Source of the DNA: an uncultured Clostridia bacterium
Lineage (GTDB): Bacteria > Bacillota > Clostridia > Peptostreptococcales > Anaerovoracaceae
Reading direction: 5' to 3'
Length of the DNA: 64,000 nucleotides
Assembly (NCBI GenBank): GCA_945830395.1
Contig: CALZYE010000002.1
Coordinates: 62,001 to 126,000, forward strand
The notes beneath the pieces are model-generated. The model was not told the origin of the DNA and made no database searches. It was given only the letters and a program-made list of their open reading frames with translations. The position numbers were made by a program, and so were the translations under genes. Below, in pieces: positions 39,701 through 47,348 of the stretch. Each line of letters starts with the position of its first letter. The first letter of the stretch is position 1.

Positions 39701-40810
39701 GTCTGCTGAATTCAGCTTGGTATTTACTGTGCTGTCGGAGTTCAGATCTTCCATCGTAATTGCGGTATCATCTGCCGGTGCGGTATGAAGAACCGATTCT
39801 GCAATTTCAACATGCCTTTTGGAATTCATATTCCCGACAAATGAATTTCCTAAGGTCCCCGTGTTTCCACTAACTTCCTTAGCACTAAAAGAATTGCTTA
39901 AGTCTGATAAAACATTGGAAAAGCCTATTATGCTTCCAACCGATGCTTTCTCGCCTTCACCTTTTACAGTTCCTGCGTTATAGCAGTATCTCATCTGTTT
40001 TTTGAAGCCGGGACCTCTGCCGATAACTCCGCCTATCTTTCCGGAATCACTTCTCGTCCCTGTGGCAATTCCGAAAACTTCACCTCTATTGCAGCAGCTG
40101 AACAAATCGCCTGTTGCGATATTGCCGCAAACCCCGCCGAGCTGAAAATTATCATCTGTTACTTTGATATTTCCGTCAAATCCGCACTTGGATACAGTTG
40201 AAATTCCTGAAATTTCACCTACAATCCCGCCTATTGAAGCGGCTTTTGTGTCCTCATCGTCCTTGAACTCTATATTAAGGGAGGATTTACAGTTTTCAAT
40301 CACGCCCTGACAAGTTCCCGCCACTGCACCTGTGCCCTTCTGAACTGAAGATTTCATAGTGCCTGTAATATCTTTAATATTTTTTACAGATGCCTTATCT
40401 CCTACAAATCCAAAAATTCCGGCATTGGTGTAGATGGTACTCTGTAAATTTCCTAATCCCAATTTGTCCTTGGAAAGATCGGCGTTGAAATTCTTAATGG
40501 ATTTTCCGTTGCCGTCAAACTCTCCCTGGTAATTTTTTGTCTCATTTCCAATCGGCTTCCAGCTTGCGACATCGATTTCCGACATATCTATGTCTTTCAT
40601 CAGCTTTCCCTTTGCCGCATTGTTCTTGGAAACCTCCTCTGCAAAAGCTTTCATTTCCGATGCACTGTTTATTTCAAAATAACCTTGCGCATCCTGTTTG
40701 AGCGTTGTACTCTCATCTGCATATGCCGTAAAAATGCCGGCAGGCATAAAGGTTACAACCATAAGCAGTGCCATAAGAAGTACTGCCTTCTTCTTTAACC
40801 ACCCTTTCAT
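36710..40810 (-). CDS. Giant secreted multidomain protein with DUF4430 and Fn3-like domains
   Basis: 1366 residues, the largest gene here. A cleavable signal peptide (about 1-31, ending AYA) precedes a GLUG-like repeat region (about 40-340, with GEFDGNGKSIKNFN, GGIVGEISGISTVSKCGF and GGVCGNIATGDLFSC repeats). Ig-like and bacterial surface repeats fill the centre. A DUF4430 domain lies near 1065-1175 with NSGWMYRVNGVIAG and VKDGDEIEFFY, and two Lys-rich Fn3-like repeats end the protein. No LPXTG, SLH or C-terminal membrane helix is seen, so attachment is unknown. It has its own promoter and a variant cobalamin riboswitch with terminator. It is a likely extracellular corrinoid-capture protein; the function is inferred. 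Confidence 0.8.
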   Translation of the reverse strand: MKGWLKKKAVLLMALLMVVTFMPAGIFTAYADESTTLKQDAQGYFEINSASEMKAFAEEVSKNNAAKGKLMKDIDMSEIDVASWKPIGNETKNYQGEFDGNGKSIKNFNADLSKDKLGLGNLQSTIYTNAGIFGFVGDKASVKNIKDITGTMKSSVQKGTGAVAGTCQGVIENCKSSLNIEFKDDEDTKAASIGGIVGEISGISTVSKCGFDGNIKVTDDNFQLGGVCGNIATGDLFSCCNRGEVFGIATGTRSDSGKIGGVIGRGPGFKKQMRYCYNAGTVKGEGEKASVGSIIGFSNVLSDLSNSFSAKEVSGNTGTLGNSFVGNMNSKRHVEIAESVLHTAPADDTAITMEDLNSDSTVNTKLNSADDGLAAELKFVKGKTYPVLKWEKGEETAPEPEKVPVTKVQIQRVSQGVLKASVTGKGGKEATDVKYQWQKCTSWDDVMDPENPEVEYEDIPGETKDTLTITKDIKSRFSQYQVIVTDCDGKKHYAEKENFSEVAPEDTPGESSDAKYLSEVAEKCSGLPLVLNMKFGEDKNVNSAMESYIKKLKDSSGKNFEGIMTTVAKVEKSGSIEPGEAAVAQDGTITYFFADPFKINEKPYYNRPYGQFEITFDLHKGKEVKQAKKKFNVLWNIDKLVDSLQKGVLDKLTFDNIKGSNDSKDTIKTDLELIRYFGGKNAEQKLAKIEWKSSDSNIIKIEEPTGDTDTVVYGPLIGKIKRSKEDKEVTLTATVKYAKTNDGNKKEDEAVAKLKKEFKLTVKGTQKTSEDLQKALENALEKKGVRDFCTGEKADLEHVKGSLKFPTTRDIGIDGKYSPVTIDSDDHDVAEPWFKLNSTELQPNAATLKIYRPLPGKEAKKVNITITINDTQSGAEAKKVIPVTVEPLTEAEIEDAKDLMSIAKYSYYEGFAGENKNKFDITSNLRPYQEITKEGYKAKYIYDHKERTWAGIGLDTKVENPGKEGVGSPGYSDSNYSRFFSSKPNLIADDVLTLAEKKPEYDTTVTISSVLTHEIYGKYFVKARAKGDEKAMELFKELYRQPVSDTVKIRGEKGEDPDPAKNIRVFFTLNGPDGKAWIKKVEKVVPKESFAGEVLERVFKETGYSYIGSLSYISGVKKPDGETLSQKDMGSNSGWMYRVNGVIAGTSLDKCEVKDGDEIEFFYTRDWQKEPKVKENENPDTPGNPDEKYIKKLVVKKLAAKVDSKKIRVSFAKVKEANNYIVYFKKYNAKTWKSKSTKGKNNITLSGFKNKDLIQIRCVAVRGKVKGKYSGIKYCYIARTKFTAAKAKKSAVLKIKKFKGAAGYEVRYSMNKSMKSAKTVKVNKLKFTLKKLKSKKTYYVTVTPYKKSHGKVYYGQPSGKKSVKIG

Positions 40811-40849
40811 AATCAGCTCCTTTTTCTCCTTTACTCATCAACTCTTAAT

Positions 40850-40880
40850 TAAAAAATGACCATCCCTAAGGACAGTCATT
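40850..40880 (-). terminator. Expression-platform terminator of riboswitch C
   Basis: On the minus strand AATGAC-TG-TCC pairs with GGG-AT-GGTCATT around a TTA loop, followed by TTTTTAATT, about 40 bp before the start codon. The 165 bp between this and the aptamer hold no gene I can recognise. Confidence 0.78.
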
Positions 40881-41046
40881 AATAAACACGAAAGTAGTTA
40901 CAACTCCACTCACAGAATAACCCACTAAGACCTTCGTCATATCTTCCTGCGAATATGGAAATACATTGCGGCAAGCCGAATTGAACTGAAAATGAAGTTA
41001 TCTAAAATATCTATGATGTAAAAACTGCCTCAGAGATTTTCCATCT

Positions 41047-41141
41047 GCATGCAGCTCGTCTCCCGACTTTCTGAAAACAATCAGATTCACGGTTGCTGAG
41101 AAACAGTCCGGGAATCTCACCCGCTTCCGTTAGCAACATAC
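41047..41141 (-). promoter_or_regulatory. Cobalamin riboswitch C (compact variant)
   Basis: On the minus strand TTGCTAACGGAAGCGGGTGAGA, the same core ACTGTTTCTCAGCAACCGTGA as element A, and the box GTCGGGAGACGAGCTGCA. Only about 95 nt, so it lacks much of the peripheral structure of elements B and E. It precedes the 1366-residue DUF4430 protein gene. Confidence 0.85.
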
Positions 41142-41162
41142 AACTATTAACTTTATGCAAGT

Positions 41163-41191
41163 ATTTTAACATATTTGGCTCTTGCTGGCAA
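41163..41191 (-). promoter_or_regulatory. Promoter C
   Basis: On the minus strand TTGCCA (plus 41186-41191), 17 bp, TAAAAT (41163-41168), abutting the 3' end of the propeller gene. No terminator is seen between that gene and riboswitch C, so readthrough is possible. Confidence 0.7.
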
Positions 41192-41198
41192 TTAATTT

Positions 41199-43763
41199 TT
41201 ATCTATGAACCTTCACAGTAAGTTTGCGGTTAATTCCGTTGCAGGTGCAAATAATCTGTCCGGTTCCCACTCTCTTCGCCTTTACAGTTCCGTCTTTATA
41301 AAGGGTTATATATTTTTTGCTCTTGCTGTTTGCAAACTTATAATAAACCTTCCCTTTAGGATTTCTCTTTGTAATATAAACCTTATATTTTTTGCCGGCT
41401 TTTAAGCTGATCTTGCTCTTGGAAATCTTAAATTCCTTAGATTTAACGGCAACTGCACAATGGACTTCTTCATCGTCATTGCAGGTAACATAAATCGAGG
41501 TTTTTCCCGGTTTCAACGCCGTCATATTTCCATTTTTATCTACCTTGGCAACTTTTTTATTTGTGGATTTCCATTTTATAACATCTCCCGGTTCTTTTCC
41601 CTTAACATCAAGCTTCAGTCTGTAAGTCTGCCCCTTATACAGCGAGAGCTTAGTTTTGGAGAGTTTTAATATTTTTCTGCCTATATCCTTTGAGCGGATT
41701 ATGGTAACCGTATATGTCTTAGTTACCTTTCCGGTTTCAGAAGTTACGATAATCTTCACCGTGGAGACTTTGGTGCCCTTTAAAAAATATACCGGGTACC
41801 TTGGATTTGTACTTCCCGTTTCCGGTTTGATATTCCCCTCTTCATCCAACTGATCCTGAGAATTTGCAACATTTTCTACAGGCTTAACCTTCATTTTGGA
41901 TCCTTTGTGCTGAAGCTTAGGCCATATATTTACAAACCTTCTGTCCTCCTCAAACATTTTCGTATGGTAGGTCATGTTGTCCTGCTTAAACTTAGGAGTA
42001 TATTTCAAAAGATAATCAGAGGACTCAGGTAAATTATAAGCATCGCTGTTGTTTTTCGATATTCTCAAATCCGACAAAAATGCGTTGCCGCTGGCCTTTA
42101 AAATATTCAGCGTGTAAGTTTTCTTAAACGAAGTCGTGGTTCCGCCATTATTTTCATCCATGCTTACGACCACATCTATAGGCTTACCCTTAACGGAAAC
42201 TTCTATTGATTCATTGGATTTTACATGCTTTCCTCCCACATAAATTTTCTGTCCTTTTGGAGCCTCCGGAGAAATGCTGACCTTATCGTCTTTCATTTCG
42301 TCCACAACGATTTCGTACCTGCACTTTTCGGAGGAAAACTTAGGTACCCATTTGCCTTCCTTTCCGGATTTTTTATTCTTTACAGATAAGCCTGTAAGTC
42401 TTGCCGGATTTCTCTCAACCGCCATCAGATGGTTACTGTCGTTTTTATAGTAGATTACACCCTTATCGTCACAGCACAGAGGACTTATGCAGTGCTCCTG
42501 CATTTCCTTTTCGGGAGTAAAAAGTGTCTTGCATTGTATATCACTCTGCCCCTTCTTATATTCAATGAAGAAGATGCCTCCCGGAGGAGTGTTGCATGTA
42601 AAGTATACTCTAACCTTGCCGTTTTCTCCCGTATTTTTGGACAGCAACGCCTGAGCCTTAGGTCCTCCCGGAGTTTTTACTTCCTTTTCGATTTCGAGAT
42701 TATCGGCGTTCATTATCACCATCTTGTGACTTCCTGTATTATTGTATTGATTTTCCGCATCAACTGCGCCGATATATAATCTGCCCTCGTGTATTACAGG
42801 CGAACCGGTCACTATTTTATTTGCACCTAAAGCCTTTGTCACCTTAGAGCCGGCACGGAACTTACCGTCATTTTCAAGTATAACCTTGCATATATCTCCT
42901 TTATTTGTTGCGAAATAAAGAGACCGGTTGTGATGTACTACGGTACTGCGAATGCCGCCCTGAAAATCTTTAATTTTATCTACTATCTGCCCATTTTCCG
43001 CATTAACTGAATAAAGTACAGACTTACCCGTTTCCTTGTCAGCATCCGACCCGAAAACCGCGTACTTATCGTTCACATAGGCTCCCGCCCAGTAAAAACC
43101 TCTATTTCCATCGCCGTTTTCTGCAGGAATCAGTGACCATTTAGGCTCCTGTGTTCCGCTTCCATTGACATCAAAGCAGAGAAATCTTCCTTTTTCATTA
43201 TCCCATGTACCCGTATACACTTTCCCGTTCTTGTATACCACAGGACTTATGGTCTGCTCATCTTTATAAGCGGTGCTGACCCAAACCGACTCCATTTTTT
43301 CTATATTTATACACTGTATTTTTCCATCTTTAAGCTGTATGAATACATAAGGCTTATTACCTGTGTGCCTATCTTTTGCGTAGGCTATGGGATTTGTCGC
43401 AAAACTTGTATTGCCGGCTAAGCTCGCCTTTCTCAAGATTTTTCCGTTCTCGCTGTCCAGCTCCAAAAGTGTATCATTTGATGCTGAATATATTCTATTT
43501 CCCACAATTATAGGAGGTGTGCAGGAATTCCCCATTGCACCGTCTCCCGGCATCTTAGCTGCCCACTTAAGAGAGGTTTCATCCACCTTTTCGGGAAGTT
43601 TGACATCAGTTACACAATTATGGTCATCATTTCCTCCGAATGCCGTCCAATCCTGACCGTAAATCGTTAAAGTCCCCGAAAATGCAACAGCTATTGCAAT
43701 AACAAACGAAAAGATTAACAGTTTGTAATAATTTAAAATGTTGTTACTTCTCCTTTTACTCAT
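41199..43763 (-). CDS. Secreted PQQ-type beta-propeller with cadherin-like and Ig-like domains
   Basis: 854 residues from the ATG at 43763 after GGAG. A signal peptide (about 1-37) precedes a beta-propeller built from PQQ/WD-like blades (about 38-440, with NRIYSASNDTLLELDSENGKI, GKVYTGTWDNEKGRFLCFD and GRLYIGAVD). Two cadherin-like beta-sandwich regions (about 445-690) and two Ig-like domains follow; one is a typical BIG2 domain (KWKSTNKKVAKVDKNGNMTA). No wall-anchor motif is seen. It follows the 410-residue DUF4430 gene in the same direction and is probably under riboswitch D. Bacteroides BtuG, a surface cobalamin binder, is also a beta-propeller, so corrinoid capture is plausible but unproven. 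Confidence 0.78.
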   Translation of the reverse strand: MSKRRSNNILNYYKLLIFSFVIAIAVAFSGTLTIYGQDWTAFGGNDDHNCVTDVKLPEKVDETSLKWAAKMPGDGAMGNSCTPPIIVGNRIYSASNDTLLELDSENGKILRKASLAGNTSFATNPIAYAKDRHTGNKPYVFIQLKDGKIQCINIEKMESVWVSTAYKDEQTISPVVYKNGKVYTGTWDNEKGRFLCFDVNGSGTQEPKWSLIPAENGDGNRGFYWAGAYVNDKYAVFGSDADKETGKSVLYSVNAENGQIVDKIKDFQGGIRSTVVHHNRSLYFATNKGDICKVILENDGKFRAGSKVTKALGANKIVTGSPVIHEGRLYIGAVDAENQYNNTGSHKMVIMNADNLEIEKEVKTPGGPKAQALLSKNTGENGKVRVYFTCNTPPGGIFFIEYKKGQSDIQCKTLFTPEKEMQEHCISPLCCDDKGVIYYKNDSNHLMAVERNPARLTGLSVKNKKSGKEGKWVPKFSSEKCRYEIVVDEMKDDKVSISPEAPKGQKIYVGGKHVKSNESIEVSVKGKPIDVVVSMDENNGGTTTSFKKTYTLNILKASGNAFLSDLRISKNNSDAYNLPESSDYLLKYTPKFKQDNMTYHTKMFEEDRRFVNIWPKLQHKGSKMKVKPVENVANSQDQLDEEGNIKPETGSTNPRYPVYFLKGTKVSTVKIIVTSETGKVTKTYTVTIIRSKDIGRKILKLSKTKLSLYKGQTYRLKLDVKGKEPGDVIKWKSTNKKVAKVDKNGNMTALKPGKTSIYVTCNDDEEVHCAVAVKSKEFKISKSKISLKAGKKYKVYITKRNPKGKVYYKFANSKSKKYITLYKDGTVKAKRVGTGQIICTCNGINRKLTVKVHR

Positions 43764-43879
43764 AAAAATCTCCATTCCGCCGCCGTTTGTCAGCGGCACA
43801 AATAGTAATGAAAGTTTCGGCTTCCTCTACTTTCTTTTGCTCTAATCTCCTCACTTAATCTCTATAAAAAATTATGAAG

Positions 43880-45112
43880 CTACCACCAGCCGTTTTTATC
43901 TCCAACGACCAACTCACTTCCCCGGTTCACAGTGAACCTGAGCCAAAGAACAGACCCGTCCTCAAGTCCTATGGCAGAAAAGCCCTGCCTTATACTTACG
44001 CCGTCCAAGTAGGCAACCCATCCCGATTCCTTTGTAAAATCAAACTGGCCTAAGCTGTCATTGTAGTGTCCTGAAGATGTCCAAGGATATTTCGTCTCCG
44101 GCTCTTCCGGCTTATTTCCGGGATTTTCCCCGTCGGAATGTTTTCCGTCACTGCCGCTTTTTTTACCGTAGTATTCCAGAATTTTGGGATGTATCTTGCC
44201 ACCTGCGGCAATTCCCGATTTATATATTCTGGCAAGATAAAATCCTCTGTCCACAGTTCCTGTATTATCCCATCGCATGCCTGCCTCTTTCATGCATCTT
44301 GTCAGCGCTGAAGCGATGGATTCCTTGGAATATATCTTGATTTCACGATTCAGAATATTATTATTGCCTATGGTCTCTGCGCTTATTCTGATAATAGCGT
44401 TATATCGTCTTTTAGGCTTTGAGCTTACTCTCCATACGGTTTTGGTTAACTTTGCAACTCTACCCTCATCATCGGTAGCCTTTACGGTAATTACATTTTC
44501 ACCCTTTTTCAACAATGCAAGATAGTTATATCCAAGCCTCGTTCTTCCAACGCTTATTACTTCTTTAGAGTTTACGCAAACTTCAATGTCTACAGCACTA
44601 ATGGGGGTTTCTCCATAATCCAGTGCCTGAACCCAGAAAGCAAATTTTTCACCGCGAAATATCATCCCGTCATTTATTGAAGTTTGTATGACAGGGGCTT
44701 TAGGATCTATATTCTTTTTCCCTGAGCCGCTATTTCTATCTCCGTTGCCCTGCCTGCTGCCATTTCCTCCTTTTTTATCGGTTTTTGACGGTTTCTTATG
44801 TCCATTATTCTTTTCGATTTTATTTTCTTTTTTCTTATCTCTATCCTTCTGCGGTTTCTTTTTCAGCAGCTTTTCTCTTGTTTTCTCCATCTTCTCATGA
44901 TCGGAGAGTTGCTTTTTATCAAGTTTATATCCCTTTCCTGCAATATAAACCTGTGAACGGGCAGACGATATTCTGTCCACCTTATTGACAGGCTTATAGT
45001 GGCTCTGATGAGCAAGGGCGATTGCGCATATAGAAAAAATACCTGCAATCAAAAGGCATACTATTAGATTATTCCTACTGATATTAAATTTTCTGTTTAA
45101 AAATTTTCTCAT
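43880..45112 (-). CDS. DUF4430 protein with charged stalk
   Basis: 410 residues. One N-terminal membrane helix (about 16-35) precedes a very Lys/Asn/Gly-rich stalk (about 65-140), probably spanning the cell wall. Then comes an Ig-like beta-sandwich (about 143-230; FRGEKFAFWVQALDYGETPI, NVITVKATDDEGRV) and a DUF4430 domain at the C-terminus (about 240-405), with ESGWVAYLDGVSIRQGFSAI and GLEDGSVLWLRF. It is the first gene after riboswitch D, with the propeller gene 116 bp downstream. The SD is weak. It probably presents the transcobalamin-like domain on the cell surface; cobalamin binding is inference. Confidence 0.82.
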   Translation of the reverse strand: MRKFLNRKFNISRNNLIVCLLIAGIFSICAIALAHQSHYKPVNKVDRISSARSQVYIAGKGYKLDKKQLSDHEKMEKTREKLLKKKPQKDRDKKKENKIEKNNGHKKPSKTDKKGGNGSRQGNGDRNSGSGKKNIDPKAPVIQTSINDGMIFRGEKFAFWVQALDYGETPISAVDIEVCVNSKEVISVGRTRLGYNYLALLKKGENVITVKATDDEGRVAKLTKTVWRVSSKPKRRYNAIIRISAETIGNNNILNREIKIYSKESIASALTRCMKEAGMRWDNTGTVDRGFYLARIYKSGIAAGGKIHPKILEYYGKKSGSDGKHSDGENPGNKPEEPETKYPWTSSGHYNDSLGQFDFTKESGWVAYLDGVSIRQGFSAIGLEDGSVLWLRFTVNRGSELVVGDKNGWW

Positions 45113-45159
45113 ACTTTATTTTCATTTTCCGAAGTTCTTTATAAGATTATAATATCTAT

Positions 45160-45194
45160 CAAAATAAAAAACCTTTCAAAGTAAGCGAAGGTTT
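45160..45194 (-). terminator. Expression-platform terminator of riboswitch D
   Basis: On the minus strand AAACCTT pairs with AAGGTTT (plus 45188-45194 and 45169-45175), followed by TTTATTTTG, about 50 bp before the gene. Confidence 0.78.
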
Positions 45195-45324
45195 AAAACA
45201 ACAACAAGCCTGCAGATTAATTTTCAAATTGCTATCAATTCTAAATGTCACAATCAAATTAAAAGAATAATAAGCCGTTTCCGTATCGTTGCCGTATCCT
45301 CCATCTCTCGCAGAGTATCAACAG

Positions 45325-45433
45325 CATCTGCAAAACCGGTACTCTGACTATACCTGAAATTCCTCTTAAATTCCAAGTTCACAGTGGCGTGACCGTATAA
45401 GATTCTCACTTATTTCCCCGAATTAAGCAGATA
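45325..45433 (-). promoter_or_regulatory. Cobalamin riboswitch D (compact variant)
   Basis: On the minus strand P1 is ATCTGC/GCAGAT (45427-45432, 45326-45331). The core has GGGGAAATAAGTGAGAATC and CGGTCACGCCACTGTGAA, then a B12-box variant AGTCAGAGTACCGG. About 109 nt. It precedes the 410-residue DUF4430 gene. Confidence 0.85.
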
Positions 45434-45449
45434 TTATTAAATTACTTAA

Positions 45450-45479
45450 AGTATAACATACGATGCTGTGTCATGTCGA
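45450..45479 (-). promoter_or_regulatory. Promoter D
   Basis: On the minus strand TCGACA (plus 45474-45479), 18 bp, TATACT (45450-45455), directly before riboswitch D. Confidence 0.65.
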
Positions 45480-45530
45480 TAACATTAATTGTAAAAAAGC
45501 AAAAGAGAAAATATAAGAATTACTCCAATT

Positions 45531-45563
45531 ATAAAATGCAGGCATTTTTTTGCTTCTGCCTGC
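45531..45563 (-). terminator. Terminator of the ECF transporter operon
   Basis: On the minus strand GCAGGCA pairs with TGCCTGC (plus 45557-45563 and 45538-45544), followed by ATTTTAT, about 50 bp after the TIM-barrel gene. Confidence 0.75.
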
Positions 45564-45611
45564 GATGTGACCAAAAACTGTAATTACTCTTTGTAAGAGT
45601 TTTCTTCTTGA

Positions 45612-46379
45612 CTATAACCTCTCAAGAAGCCATGGGATACTGTCTCCCGGTTCCCTGCTTTCCACCGTAATGGTAACATCTTCTCTGCAGTAATCATTTA
45701 TATATCTGAGCACCAAATCCATATCAAGCGTTCCGTCGGTAACTGCATTATGCTGATCTGCCGAGCCGTCATTATTATGTATGTGAAAGTGACCGATATT
45801 TTCACCCATAGCCTTTATCCACCGGTAAACATCCTTATCCTCGGTAACGGCATTTGCATGCCCCACATCAAGGCACAGCTTTACTCTTGGATCGGAAATC
45901 CCTTTCACAATATCTATAAGCGGCTCCGGATTGGGGTCAAAAACATTTTCTATATAAATTTTGAACTCATCCGACTTTTCTTTCATGTATTCTGTCCAAA
46001 ACTCCACCGACTGCTTCACATGCCATTCATCAAAATACATAACGGGAAGAAATCCTGAATGTACCACCATGCGGTCGGCCTCTAACGCCTTACACCCTCT
46101 GTAAGCATCCTCAAGGCGTTCCAATCCCATCTTTACTGCCTTGGGGTCTATTGCCTGGGGATAAATTTCCGTAAAAGGACCGTGAATGAACAGCCTGCTC
46201 AAATCATCAATTTCGCAAAATTCCATGTCCCTTCTGACTACGGAAACTGTATCTTCAAAATTTTCATCGTCAAGGTTGTAAGATATGCAGAAATGATTGC
46301 TTTCCATGCCTATTTTGTTGTCTCTTATAATCTCAAGCGCGTCCTTTGAAAAGGAGCTGAGAAACAAATTCTTTTTCAT
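45612..46379 (-). CDS. TIM-barrel protein, AP-endonuclease-2 / sugar-isomerase family, in the ECF operon
   Basis: 255 residues of the xylose-isomerase-like TIM-barrel superfamily. Candidate metal ligands lie at strand ends: HGPF (about 66), VVHSGF (about 106), YIENVFDPNPEP (about 140), LCLDVGHANA (about 168), HFHIHNND (about 197) and VTVESREPG near the end. The fold covers epimerases, isomerases and endonuclease IV; no specific enzyme is recognised. It begins 3 bp after the S component of the cobalamin-riboswitch-controlled ECF operon, so a role in corrinoid handling, such as side-chain remodelling, is possible. No known remodelling family was matched. Confidence 0.75.
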   Translation of the reverse strand: MKKNLFLSSFSKDALEIIRDNKIGMESNHFCISYNLDDENFEDTVSVVRRDMEFCEIDDLSRLFIHGPFTEIYPQAIDPKAVKMGLERLEDAYRGCKALEADRMVVHSGFLPVMYFDEWHVKQSVEFWTEYMKEKSDEFKIYIENVFDPNPEPLIDIVKGISDPRVKLCLDVGHANAVTEDKDVYRWIKAMGENIGHFHIHNNDGSADQHNAVTDGTLDMDLVLRYINDYCREDVTITVESREPGDSIPWLLERL

Positions 46380-46382
46380 AAC

Positions 46383-47348
46383 CTATTTATAAATCCCGTA
46401 CTTTATTTTTATTCTCTCCACCTTCTTAATAAATTTGTTTCCGAACAAAAACACAAAAATCGCCGCAGAACCTGCGTGCTGCGCATCATAAGGAGCTCCG
46501 GTAATGTATAGAAGCCTAAGGGCGTTAAGACTTACAGGTTTTCCTCCCGGTATTGCGGCAGACATAACCATGGCGCACACATTCATTATACCTCCGTATA
46601 TTATAAATGTGACGAAGAATGTGAAAAGAGCCATAGTAATTCCGTCAACAGTAAGCTTCTTTCTTTGCACAAGAACTCCGAAGACAAGTCCTGCAATTCC
46701 AAAGGCATAGAGTCTCCATCCGAAAAAGGTTTTATCATCTCCCGGAAAGAGCATATAGGAAAGGTATGCCGCAATCAGGGCAAATAAAATACACATGACA
46801 GGTCCGATTATGAGTTTGAAGCTTCTTGAACCCAGCTCCTCCCTAAATCCTTTTTTCTTGGCTTCTTCATAATCAATCTTATTAAATGCAAGTCCTGCAA
46901 GAAATCCCAAAAGTCCCCAGCAAAACATCTGCCATGGAGTCCATGGACCCTGCCCCATGTAGAAGTTGCACACAAATCTTGAGAGTGCCCCTACCAAAAA
47001 CCCCGCTTCCGGTCCCAAAGAAATTCCCGATACAATAACCATGGCAGTTCCCGCCTGAAGCGGCAGAGTCAAATGAAAAAACATGTGAACCACCACCGTC
47101 AGAGCCGACATCATGGCGATCAATACAACTTCTCTTGCCTTGGGTTTTCTGTTTTCAAACACCATTATAAACGGAATCAGAGTATACGCCACGATTAAAA
47201 AGCTTCCGACAAGATACATATTGCTTCCCAAAAGTTTCCCAAGTGCCAGCATGCTAAAAGGAATTACAAGAAAAATCAGAAGGGCTGATACCCGGGTTCT
47301 CTTACGCGCAGCCGCCCGGTACTGACTTAAATCAAAGTTTCTGCCCAT
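46383..47348 (-). CDS. ECF transporter substrate-binding (S) component, probably cobalamin (CbrT-like)
   Basis: 321 residues from the ATG at 47348 after GGAGGTGG. About eight hydrophobic segments are visible, e.g. near 20-60, 75-95, 105-125, 150-170, 185-210 and 230-260. The central block FHLTLPLQAGTAMVIVSG, SLGPEAGFLVGALSRFVCNF and GPWTPWQMFCWGLLGFLAGL is typical of ECF S components. Overlap with the ATPase gene (22 bp) and the cobalamin riboswitch at the operon head make cobalamin the best substrate guess, as for ECF-CbrT. Cobalt and queuosine-precursor S components are alternatives. Confidence 0.8.
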   Translation of the reverse strand: MGRNFDLSQYRAAARKRTRVSALLIFLVIPFSMLALGKLLGSNMYLVGSFLIVAYTLIPFIMVFENRKPKAREVVLIAMMSALTVVVHMFFHLTLPLQAGTAMVIVSGISLGPEAGFLVGALSRFVCNFYMGQGPWTPWQMFCWGLLGFLAGLAFNKIDYEEAKKKGFREELGSRSFKLIIGPVMCILFALIAAYLSYMLFPGDDKTFFGWRLYAFGIAGLVFGVLVQRKKLTVDGITMALFTFFVTFIIYGGIMNVCAMVMSAAIPGGKPVSLNALRLLYITGAPYDAQHAGSAAIFVFLFGNKFIKKVERIKIKYGIYK

